NCBI RefSeq assembly: GCF_000311825.1 | Contig: NZ_HE978567.1 | Coordinates: 253,466-317,465 of the forward strand | DNA: 64,000 bases | Source of the DNA: Peptoniphilus grossensis ph5 | Lineage (GTDB): Bacteria; Bacillota; Clostridia; Tissierellales; Peptoniphilaceae | Reading direction: 5' to 3' | Shown here: piece after piece, positions 55,543-64,000 of the stretch | Layout: each line of letters starts with the position of its first letter | Position numbering within the stretch: the stretch's first letter is position 1 | Position numbers and translations under genes: made by a program | Notes under the pieces: generated by a model | Seen by the model: the letters and a program-made list of their open reading frames with translations, nothing else | The model's database searches: none | Told to the model about the DNA's origin: nothing

Positions 55543-57097
55543 CTTCTTTCACTTCCTCTCTTAATACAAGTCCACACTTTAAATGAAAATCAAGAGTCAC
55601 TCTATTGACAACCTGTATGTGGGCAATGATTTCTTCAAACAAGTCATCTTCAAAGCGATCTATCATTTCACTTTTTCCTAAGATTCCTATTAGTTTTTCA
55701 AGCTCTCTTATTTCTTCGTCATTTCCAAGGATGACTTTCTTACTTCTTTCCTTTTCCCTGAGTAGATAACTTTCTTCACTTGAAATTTCACTGCTTTCTT
55801 TTGCGTAAATACTTGCATCTAAAACTCCCGAAGTTATTAGTTTGCTTAGAACCTCTTTTCTTTCCTTTAGTTTTTCTAAGCTTTCTTCTATTTTTTCTAT
55901 CTTCTCTACTTCTTCCTTACTGTCCACTCTCTTTAAGGATTCTAAGAGTGGTGTAAAAATACTATCTTTTCCGAAGATTAGTTTGTTTACTAAAGTCACA
56001 AAAGCTAGTTTTATGTCCTTGTCTTTAATAAACTTCATAGAACATTTATTAATATCTTTAAGGTGTTCACTACAAGTCCAGGCTATATATTTATCTTTGC
56101 CATTATAGTGATGTCTTCTCTTAAAGCTTGAACCACACTCGCCACACTTGATTTTCCCCGATAGGCTATATCTATTTTGATATCTTTTAGTGTCTTTTCC
56201 GTTTCCTTTTGCTATAGCCCTTATCTTTATTAGGTCTTGAACTTTCTCAAAGTCCTCTCTACTTACAATGGCTTCATGGTTGTCTATTATTTTATACTGG
56301 TCTTCTTCTCCCTTATTTTTATGCCTCTTGTAAGTATCGTCTGTATAGGTCTTTTGGTAGATGACATCGCCTATATATTTTTCATTTTTTAAGATTCCAT
56401 TTATAGTCGACCCATGCCAGTTTGATCCTTTTTGCCCTTTAATCTTTCTTTTATTTAAGTCTTCTGCTATTTTGTGCGTTCCCTTACCTGAAAGATACTT
56501 TTCAAATATTTCTTTTATTATTTTTCCTTCTTCTTCATTCACTACCATCTTTCCATCTATATTCTCATAGCCATAGGGTGGGCTTGATATAATAAAAGTT
56601 CCATTTTGAAATCTTTTCTTTATGGACCATTTGTTATTTTCTGAAATAGACCTGGACTCACTTTCTGCAAGGGATGAAAGTATGGATAACATCAACTCAC
56701 TTTCCATGGTTCTTGTATCAATGTTTTCTTTTTCAAAATAGATACCAATGTTTAAGTCAAGGAGTCTTCTTACGATTTCCAAACAATCTGTCGTGTTTCT
56801 TGCAAGCCTTGAGATGGATTTAGTTAGGATAAAGTCTATTTTTCCGTCTTCACAGTCATTTAACATTTTTAGAAGTCCATCCCTGCATTCTTTCTTTGTT
56901 CCAGTGATGCCTTCGTCAAAATATAAACCTGCAAAAGCATATGACTTGTTCTCAGATATAATCTTTTCGTAGTGTGCTTTTTGTGTTTTAAGGCTTACAA
57001 GCTGAGCTTCCTCATCTGTCGATACTCTTGCATAGGCAGCAACTCTTAATATGGATCCTTCTTTTTGATTCGCTTCTATTTTTGTTATCTTTTTCAT
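55535..57097 (-). CDS. Serine recombinase, first of a tandem set
   Basis: The 520-residue protein starts after AGAGAGGTGAG. It has the resolvase domain (serine in YARVSTDEEAQ, ITKSISRLARNT), recombinase domain (NEKYIGDVIYQK), zinc ribbon (CGECGSSF) and a coiled coil. It is transcribed just before the small member. With the third gene it is likely to form the active integrase of the right part of the island. No conserved target gene such as rumA is visible next to it in this window. Confidence 0.9.
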   Translation of the reverse strand: MKKITKIEANQKEGSILRVAAYARVSTDEEAQLVSLKTQKAHYEKIISENKSYAFAGLYFDEGITGTKKECRDGLLKMLNDCEDGKIDFILTKSISRLARNTTDCLEIVRRLLDLNIGIYFEKENIDTRTMESELMLSILSSLAESESRSISENNKWSIKKRFQNGTFIISSPPYGYENIDGKMVVNEEEGKIIKEIFEKYLSGKGTHKIAEDLNKRKIKGQKGSNWHGSTINGILKNEKYIGDVIYQKTYTDDTYKRHKNKGEEDQYKIIDNHEAIVSREDFEKVQDLIKIRAIAKGNGKDTKRYQNRYSLSGKIKCGECGSSFKRRHHYNGKDKYIAWTCSEHLKDINKCSMKFIKDKDIKLAFVTLVNKLIFGKDSIFTPLLESLKRVDSKEEVEKIEKIEESLEKLKERKEVLSKLITSGVLDASIYAKESSEISSEESYLLREKERSKKVILGNDEEIRELEKLIGILGKSEMIDRFEDDLFEEIIAHIQVVNRVTLDFHLKCGLVLREEVKEDV

Positions 57098-57156
57098 TGT
57101 CTCACCTCTCTTTCTCTTAGTGCTATATTCCCGTACAAATGAGTATATATCAAGTC

Positions 57157-57366
57157 TTATAGCAATAATTCTGAAAGAATAGGTTTGAATTTTTTAATGT
57201 TTTCTCTCCTAATTTTTCTATATTCTTCAAGGCTAATTTCATCTAAAAGAAAAAGATCCTGGATAAACTTATCCGATAGATAAAAGTTAAGCTCTGCCTT
57301 TAAATCTCTTTCAGTGTATTCAGTTTTTATAACTTCTTTTTCACCTTCAAACTTTTCTACTCTCAT
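57157..57366 (-). CDS. Small SHOCT-like protein before the recombinase set
   Basis: The 69-residue protein starts after AGGAGGTGG. Its C-terminal half (LLDEISLEEYRKIRRENIKKF) is the SHOCT-type helical motif also seen at 19535-19672. It precedes the recombinases by about 60 nt on the same strand, the usual arrangement in these elements. Confidence 0.7.
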   Translation of the reverse strand: MRVEKFEGEKEVIKTEYTERDLKAELNFYLSDKFIQDLFLLDEISLEEYRKIRRENIKKFKPILSELLL

Positions 57367-57546
57367 GCTCCACCTCCTATATCACAGGCAAAGAAATTAA
57401 GGCTATTTTTAACCTAATTTTCTTTCCTCTATATTCCTTAGGACATAGGGAGTGTTTTTGAGTAAAATTTATAGCTAATAGTATCCATGCTTTTGTTACT
57501 TCATAATTTGCCTCTCAATTTATGAGTCTATGTTTTAAATAGCAAC

Positions 57547-57588
57547 AAAAAACTATCCAGAGAAATAAATTTCAATGGATAGTTTTTT
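57547..57588. terminator. Bidirectional terminator between island and sortase operon
   Basis: A perfect 13-bp stem (AAAAAACTATCCA, TGGATAGTTTTTT) with A- and T-rich arms can act in either direction. It lies 12 nt after the sortase stop. Confidence 0.85.
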
Positions 57589-57599
57589 ATATTGCTAAT

Positions 57600-58265
57600 T
57601 TAATTGTTTATCTCTTCATCATTTTTGATTAGCTCAGCTTTTACTAAAAGCCTTTTATCGTTTTTGGGATAGGGGTGACATGCCATTAAAAAGAGTTTGG
57701 TCTTTCCTTCTTCTCGTGTAAATTTACTCCAATCTGTAGGTTCAATTACTTCTTTATCAACTACTTTGTAATAGAGTTCTTCTTCCCGAGTAGTAATCTT
57801 TAGCTCATCACCTTTTTCCAACTTGTCAATATTTAGAAAGGATTGTGTTTCATTTATCCCTCCTCTGTGCCCTGCAAGAACAGTTATAGTATTTTCCTCT
57901 GAAGTCGGTATATCTGTATCTTCAACAATACCTGAACCTTCTAATAAAGATTTTTCACTTGTATTATCACTAATAGGGGTAATTACTCCTATTTTATCAA
58001 TTCTAAGAACGCCTATAGCTGTATCTTTTATAGAGTCTTTTGATGCAACAGTTTGTTCTATCTCTCCAGGTTTATTCTCCTGTTCGTAATTTTCAAAAGG
58101 AGGTAATTCTTGTTTTATTTGTTTTTCCAGATTAATGGATTCTTCTTTCTTTAATTCCAACCTTTTATGGTTTAGGAATAGAAAAGCAATAGAAAAAACA
58201 ATGAATATTAACCCGACTGCAAGAAGAAATTTACTTAAATGATCTTTTTTTTGCTTATTTGACAT
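57600..58265 (-). CDS. Sortase
   Basis: The 221-residue protein has an N-terminal membrane anchor (about 13-30) and a sortase domain: TVLAGHRGG with the catalytic histidine, and LFLMACHPYPKNDKRLLV with the catalytic cysteine and arginine. It resembles class C/A-like sortases that serve a single neighbouring substrate. Its ATG overlaps the adhesin stop by 11 nt, so it is the dedicated sortase for that protein. It acts outside the membrane, cleaving LPKTG and joining the product to the wall or to a polymer. Confidence 0.9.
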   Translation of the reverse strand: MSNKQKKDHLSKFLLAVGLIFIVFSIAFLFLNHKRLELKKEESINLEKQIKQELPPFENYEQENKPGEIEQTVASKDSIKDTAIGVLRIDKIGVITPISDNTSEKSLLEGSGIVEDTDIPTSEENTITVLAGHRGGINETQSFLNIDKLEKGDELKITTREEELYYKVVDKEVIEPTDWSKFTREEGKTKLFLMACHPYPKNDKRLLVKAELIKNDEEINN

Positions 58266-61200
58266 TTTTCTTTCTTCTTGATTTTATTCTCTTTTTTCTT
58301 TGAATTCCAGCAAAAGTAGAAAGATTACCAAGTCCTAGTAAAATCCAAGCATAGGTTGATGGATTTAATCCGTTTCCTGTTTTAGGTAGAGGCTTACCTG
58401 GTAAAGGAGCCTTAGGAGTATTTGGTTTAACTGGTGTTCCAGGGTTATTTGGTTTTTCTGGCTCTTTTGGAGTTTCAGGCGTATTTGGTTCTTGTGGGTC
58501 ATTAGGTTTATTTGGTGTATTTGGTTCTTCTGGCTTACCTGGCTCCGTTGGTTTTTCTTCTTTATTTACAATTGTAAAACCATCTTTCATATTACCAAGA
58601 TAATTGACATCAAACCATCTTCCATCTAGTTTTATTGTATTTCCAGATTCGCCAATTTCTTTTATCGTATAGTGGTAGTCATGCGTTGAATTTGCACCTT
58701 TCTTAACATCTAAGTTCTTGAATTCTCCACTCCAATTATTGGCTTTGTTTAACTCAAGAATTTTCCCTGTAGCTTTTCCATCTCTATATAGTTCAACCAT
58801 GATTTTATCTACTGGTTTATTTCCATATAAAGTCCAGTCTTTCTTAACTTTAATAGTTATAGTATCTGGTTCAGATGGTGTTGGTGGTGTAGGCGGTGTT
58901 TTTGGTTCTTCTTTATTTGTTATTGTGAAGCCATCTTTCATAGACCCACTGTAATTTACTTTGTACCAATGCCCATTCAGCTTAATTGAACCAGTTTCTT
59001 CTCCAACTTCTTTTACTGAGTATTTATAGGCTTCTTTTGAGTCTAGTTTTTCTACTACGTCTAAGTCTTTAAATTCTCCACTCCACTTGTTGGCTTTGTT
59101 TAGTTCTAGCTTTTTGCCTGTAGCTTTTCCATCTCTGTAGAGTTCTACTTCGATTTTTTCTACTGGTGCGGATATCTCTTTTCCATCTTTTCCTTGCCAA
59201 ATCTTTTCAACCTTGATGTCTTCTTTTGATGGAGTTATTGGTGTCCATGGACTTGATGTTTCTTCTAACTTGTTTGTTATTTTAAAGCCTTCTTTTGTTT
59301 CTTCGTAGCTTACTTTGTATTTGCTATCTGATAGTTTGATGTTTCCTTCTTTTTCACCAACTTCTTTTACAGTATATTCATAGGCTTTTTCTGAGTCTAC
59401 TTTTTCTACTACATCTAAGTCTTTAAACTCTACTTTCCAGTTGTTTTCTGCATTTAGTGTTAACTTCTTATCTGTAGCTTTTCCGTCTCTATAGAGTTCT
59501 ACCTCTATTTTTTCTACTGGGGCCGCTGTTTCTTTTCCATCTTTATCTTGCCAAATTTTTTCTACTTTGATGTCTGTCTTTGATGGTGTTATTGGTGTCC
59601 ATGGATTTGATGTTTCTTCTAACTTGTTTGTTATTTTAAAGCCTTCTTCCATAGATCCTGTGTAGCTTACTCTAAACTTTTTATTTTCTAGTTCATATAG
59701 ACCTTTTTCTTCGCCTACTTCTTTTACTGTGTATTCGTAGGCTTTTTCGGAGTCTAGTTTTTCTACTACATCTAAGTCTTTAAAGACTACAGTCCAATTG
59801 TTGTCTTTGTTTAGTTCTAACTTCTTATCTGTCTTGTCTCCATCTCTGTATAATTCTACTACTATACTGTCTACTGGAGCTTCTATTTTTTCTCCATCTT
59901 TTCCTTGCCAGATTTTTTGTACTTTTACATCTGTCTTTGGTGGGTCTAATGGAGTCAATGTACTTGGTTCTTTATTTGTGATCTTAAAACCATCTTCCTT
60001 TGTTCTCGTATATGAAACATCATACCATTTATCTCCAAACTTGATTGAGCCGTCTTTTTCTCCGACTTCTTTTATCGTATATATGTCGGATTTATCTTCT
60101 AATTTTAAGTTTTTGAATTCTGCTTTCCAGTTGTTGGCTTTATTTAATTCTAGTTTCTTTCCTGTGGCTTGCTCATCTTTATATAGTTCTACTTCTATTT
60201 TGCCTGTTGGAGCGTCTATAACTTTGCCATCTTTATCTTGCCAAATCTTTTCGACTTTGATATCTTCTTTTTTCATTAATCTATTCGTAACAGAATTAGA
60301 TTCTCCGAAATTTCCATTATCTGCATATCTTACAAAGAAGCTGTTCGTTGCGACTTTATCATTAAGAACATTGCTGCCAGGATATTCTGGAGCTTTCATT
60401 TGAAGTCTGATATCTAAGGTTTCATATTGTGTTAATACTGGGTCATAATTACCGATTATCTTTACAGCGGTAACATCTTCGTATGATGTCGGACTTTTAA
60501 CCCAATTTTGGCTTTTTACAGCTTTTACTGGGTCTTCTGAAGGATTCTCATCTGTTGTATAAAAAATATTAAAATCCTTTGTTATATCTTTGCCAGCTTT
60601 ATAGATTTTTATTTCATCGACAAGTTTATTCCTGTATTTATTATTTCCATCAGTAAAACTTGGTAGTACATCATATATTTCCAGTTTATTTAAATACTCA
60701 TCTTTATAGTTATTTACTCTCAGCTGATATTCAAACCTACCTAATTTATCATTGGCTTTATCAGCATAATTAGTAACTGTATCTAATGAAAATGCCCTGT
60801 CATATACAAGGTCCCCATTTTCTTCTGCTGGTTCTACACTTCTTATTCTTTTAATACTTTTTACACTTTGTGCCAAAGTAGAGGTTACCTTTGACTTCGC
60901 CATTAGGATAGAGTCATGTGTCTTCCCATTTCTATTGATATCCAGCTTATCAACAACTACTGTAGATGACATAGGGTCACCAACCTTAGGGTTTAACACA
61001 GATTGGTCATCATTGAAGTAAGAATAGACTATATTGTCATTATTAATCTTGTCTGTAATAGCCCTTTCTGGGACAATATTCTCATTAATTCTTCCTCCAA
61101 AACTAAATTCTAATTTCTTACCATGAACATTCCTAAATTCGCCCACTAAAAAGTTGTCATATTTTAAAATAAAAGCGTCTCTACCAGTATTATTGTAATT

Positions 61201-63772
61201 CTTTACCAGCTCATATTTATAATTAAATCCACTTCCGACATCAGCCCTCAACCCTAATTCTTTTGAATCTACAGTTATACCTTCAGGTAAAAGATCTACA
61301 AATGTTAAGTTTGAGAGTTCTCTTTGGTCAGACAATCCTCTAAAATCATATTCTATTCTAAATCTAATCTGATCTCCAACCTTAGGTGTAGGATTACGTA
61401 AGTAATCGGTGCTTTTATAGAGCTTAACAGACTCTTCTATTGGTATGAGGTATTTATCTGCTGATGCTGTAAAATTATATTCATCCTCTCCGGATTTTAA
61501 ATTTACCTCTGCTGTATTATTAAGGGCTCTATCTGGTTCAAATTTAACCTTAAAAGGATCCTTGTACTTCATTTTTACATCTAATCTAAGCGTAGTACCT
61601 ACTGGCAGTTCATAATTTTTAAAATGTATCTCTACTCTATCATACTCTGGATTTACAGCTGGAGCATTTTCTCTTTCTATCTTTCCATCAAGAACTTGCC
61701 TTCTTATCTTTTTTGCTTCTTCCTGAGCAAGTTTATTTAACGGATACTCTTCATATCCAAATAACTTTCCAGTTATAATATCATAAGTCCCATCTGACTT
61801 AATCCCCCTTATCTCATACTGACTTGAATCCACAAATTTTTTCCCAGGTGAGAATTCTGATGGCGCAAGCATACCTGACACATAAAATCTGGAATCAAAG
61901 TTCTTAGCATCTTCAATGATGACGATGTCTTTCATAGGCTCAGATATTCTGTTTTTTAAATAAACACTATAGTTTACTTCTGCCGTAGCCATTCCTGTTG
62001 GATCATAATAAGTCTTGGCTGGCGTTTCTGGATAGAATACGCCGTCATCATATCCGTTATTCTTCCAAAATACGCCACTTCCATCTAATGGATCGGATGT
62101 CAATTGAAAGCTTAAATTAGCTGAAGCCTTGTAAACTTCCCCTTCAGCTGGGTTATATGGTCTTGCTTCTATGTCAACACTATTGTCATAATATACTCTA
62201 TCATCTTTTGGAGTGTCCTTTGAATTGGCTTCTGCACCTGGAAAGCGTAATTTTAGCTGAACTCCCTCTTCATATAGGTCGCCTTCAGCACCACCACATA
62301 AAAAGTCTCCATCCTTATTACTATGTCTTTTTCTTTCATTAAGATTATAAGTTACCGTCTTTCCATCTGCAGAAAGCACCCATCCTGGGTTTTCTTCCGC
62401 TCTAAATTCAGCTGTCCTTTCCTTTCCATCTGCATCCGTATAAGTTGGTAGGGTGTCTGTGATTACATAAGATTTAAGAGCTCTTGCTTTGCTTCCATTG
62501 TAACCACGATCTTTAACTTCTAACCTGAATTGAAAGTTTACAGGTCTTGTGTCATTTTCTGCTATTCTTCGAGGATCCTTTTTATCTTCACTTCCGCCAT
62601 AATTCATTTGGTCTTTTTCACTAGACAGGTTAACTAGTTTTCTTCCCCTAAAGTCATCATATTTAATAGAATATTCTTTGTCTTTTACTTCTTTTATAAG
62701 ACATCCACTTGCGTCATAAAGCTTAACTTCTGGTTGGAATTTATAATCTGGTGGTGTAATATTATCTTTAAAACTAAAAGTATAAGGTATTTTTAAAGTA
62801 GTAGTAGAATCTATGGTTTTTAAATAAACTCTATAGATGGTCTTCCCATCTTCTACTCTCTTTTCCACCCTATCAATCATAGGATACTCTTGAATAGTAG
62901 CTGAAGAATCTATATACTTTCCTTGGTTATTTGGGTCTTCCCATCTTGTCACATCAACGGGATCCCTGTTTCCATCGTTTCTTATTGGAAACTCTTCAGA
63001 AGGGAGAATAACATCATAATATAAGCCTTCAACTTGACCTTCAATTCCCTTACCATCAATTACAACTTTACTTTGAATTAAATCTGTTCCATAATATTCT
63101 GTTTGTTCGTGTGATTCTATATCTAAGCTAAGATCAATATTTGAGCATTTTTCATCTGTTGAATTATTTTCATTATTTTGAGCAAACATCGTTTTTTCAG
63201 TCGATGTTTCGTCTTTTTTTATTTCTGATTCTTTTTCTTCGATTGTTTTATCGATTGATGCTTCGTCTTCTTTAATTTCTGATTCTTTTTCTTCAGGAGG
63301 ATTGTTTGTATTTAGTAGGCTGCCTTCGATAGCAATACTACCTTTTACATCTGTTTCATCCTCTACAAGGCTTGTAAATACTACCTTTAGAGTACCCCCC
63401 CCCCGATTCAGAATTTAGGTCATTTACTTGTGCTTTTGCAACTTGCACTCCATCAAGAGCATGTACTGCAAAGTTGCTTTTTGATGCCTTAAAACCTTTA
63501 GGAAGAGTGACATTAAAATAGTCTCCTTCTTTAATATCTGCTCCATATTCACTGGCATCCCAGTCTATTTCTAGTCTACAGTCCTTATCTTCCTCAATTT
63601 TCTCATTAAGATCAATGGTATTACCTTTTCGATCTTTGACCTCTATCCTACTAATTCTTGTTTTTGACAAATGATTTGCACCTTGCGCAAATGCCTCTCC
63701 AATTGGCACAATTGTACCTAACAGCATTAAACAAGCTAAAAAAAATGCTGTTATCTTTTTACATTTCAACAT
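58255..63772 (-). CDS. Giant Cna_B-repeat LPXTG adhesin, out of frame at a ten-G tract
   Basis: One gene is split in two frames: 63356-63772 (signal peptide LACLMLLGTIVPIGEAFAQ and the start of an adhesin domain) and 58255-63189 (the rest). At the run of ten G (63404-63395) the first frame leads to a stop 14 codons later. With nine G it reads on as SGGGTLKVVFTSLVEDETDVKGS and joins the long frame, about 1838 residues. The order is signal, adhesin head, isopeptide-type domains, five Cna_B repeats of about 115-120 residues, proline-rich stalk, LPKTG, membrane span and basic tail. It is displayed by the coupled sortase and probably binds host matrix. Length change of the G-run would switch it on and off. 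Confidence 0.85.
58560..60275 (-). repeat. Five tandem Cna_B-type coding repeats
   Basis: Each unit begins with KVEKIWQ-like sequence, has VELYRDGKAT, NNWKVEFKDL, YTVKEVGE and GFKITNK blocks, and is joined by a proline-rich linker. Units 2-4 are most alike at the DNA level, so unequal crossing-over could change their number. The last unit (KVKKDWTLYGNKPVDK) is the most diverged. Confidence 0.85.
63395..63404 (-). repeat. Poly-G tract of the adhesin
   Basis: Ten consecutive C on the plus strand, i.e. ten G in the coding strand, in an AT-rich genome. The position is early in the gene and a change of one unit opens or closes the frame. This is the signature of slipped-strand phase variation. 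Confidence 0.9.
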
Positions 63773-64000
63773 TATTTCCTCCTTTTCTTCTTTTTTCTAC
63801 AGGAACATCCCATATACAATGAAATTTATTCCGATGAAAAAGAATCTATACACTCTAATAATACCACTTTTCAAGATTTTTTGCCACTTTTTGTACGTTT
63901 TTACATCAATTTCACCCGGCACTATTTTTAGTTTACATATTAGAAGAGTTGGCTATAATACTTTGTGATGTCTTAAGCCATTAGATTAGATTAACTAAAT
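63773..64000. other. Upstream region of the adhesin gene
   Basis: A minus-strand promoter is visible: -35 TTGAAA (63869-63874), -10 TATAGA (63845-63850), spacer 18 bp; AGGAGG precedes the ATG. A TATAAT on the plus strand at about 63955 could serve a gene beyond the window. No gene is supported. Confidence 0.5.
63845..63874 (-). promoter_or_regulatory. Probable promoter of the adhesin-sortase operon
   Basis: -35 TTGAAA and -10 TATAGA, 18 bp apart, about 75 nt before the adhesin ATG. No operator-like dyad is seen, consistent with control by the G-tract rather than a repressor, but this is an inference. Confidence 0.55.

Noticed and set aside
59798..60403. A 201-codon plus-strand open frame opposite the adhesin
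   Set aside because: It lies antisense to the Cna_B repeats, is low-complexity serine/leucine/phenylalanine-rich, and has no ribosome site; it mirrors the repeat coding sequence.
1..64000. Search for tRNA or rRNA genes
   Set aside because: No cloverleaf or rRNA signature was recognised by eye on either strand; a dedicated scan would be needed to exclude short RNAs.

Overview
The window is low-GC, Gram-positive DNA, most likely from an anaerobic coccus of the Peptoniphilaceae (Peptoniphilus, Anaerococcus or Finegoldia type) or a near relative. This rests on codon and base bias, strong GGAGG ribosome sites, an LPXTG adhesin with its sortase, and gene types common in these organisms. The genus is an inference.

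Region 1 (1-12.8 kb) looks like host chromosome with some decay. It holds a two-sensor/LuxR-type two-component system on the plus strand, a J-domain-like/HIRAN gene pair, a Fic toxin with a DNA-binding partner, an EFR1-type flavodoxin-ferredoxin, small membrane proteins, a DUF2812-PadR pair and an MgtC-like gene. Between them lie a broken SWIM zinc-finger gene and scars of local duplication.

Region 2 (12.9-19.7 kb) is built like cassettes. A large protein with a PD-(D/E)XK nuclease motif, and an ABC-F ribosome-protection gene with a TfoX-like gene, are set between related non-coding repeats. These end at a large serine recombinase and its small SHOCT-like companion.

Region 3 (20-53.6 kb) is a mosaic mobile island. 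It carries three parallel uptake modules. Each has a TetR regulator, a pair of heterodimeric ABC exporter-fold proteins (the YbtPQ/IrtAB type is the suggested analogue) and an importer: an ECF transporter in modules 1 and 3, an Opp/Nik-type importer in module 2. Module 3 also has a MATE pump. No metallophore synthesis genes are visible, so the inferred role is capture of metal chelates or small molecules made by others. Between modules 2 and 3 lie mobC with a candidate oriT, a decayed relaxase, a compact defence-like operon (XRE regulator, Abi_C protein, helicase-nuclease) set into the relaxase remnant, an AbiE toxin-antitoxin pair broken by an AraC/GyrI-type regulator, and a frameshifted sigma-like gene of conjugative elements. 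Three tandem serine recombinases (53.6-57.1 kb) close the island.

Region 4 (57.6-64 kb) holds a sortase and a giant Cna_B-repeat LPXTG adhesin whose reading frame is broken at a run of ten G, a strong candidate for phase variation.

A recurring feature is single-base frame breaks in homopolymers (sensor kinase, mgtC, Opp-type ATPase, relaxase, sigma-like gene, adhesin). Some sit on canonical slippery sequences, and one has an in-frame relative in the same window. Real slippage, decay and base-calling error cannot be told apart from this sequence alone.
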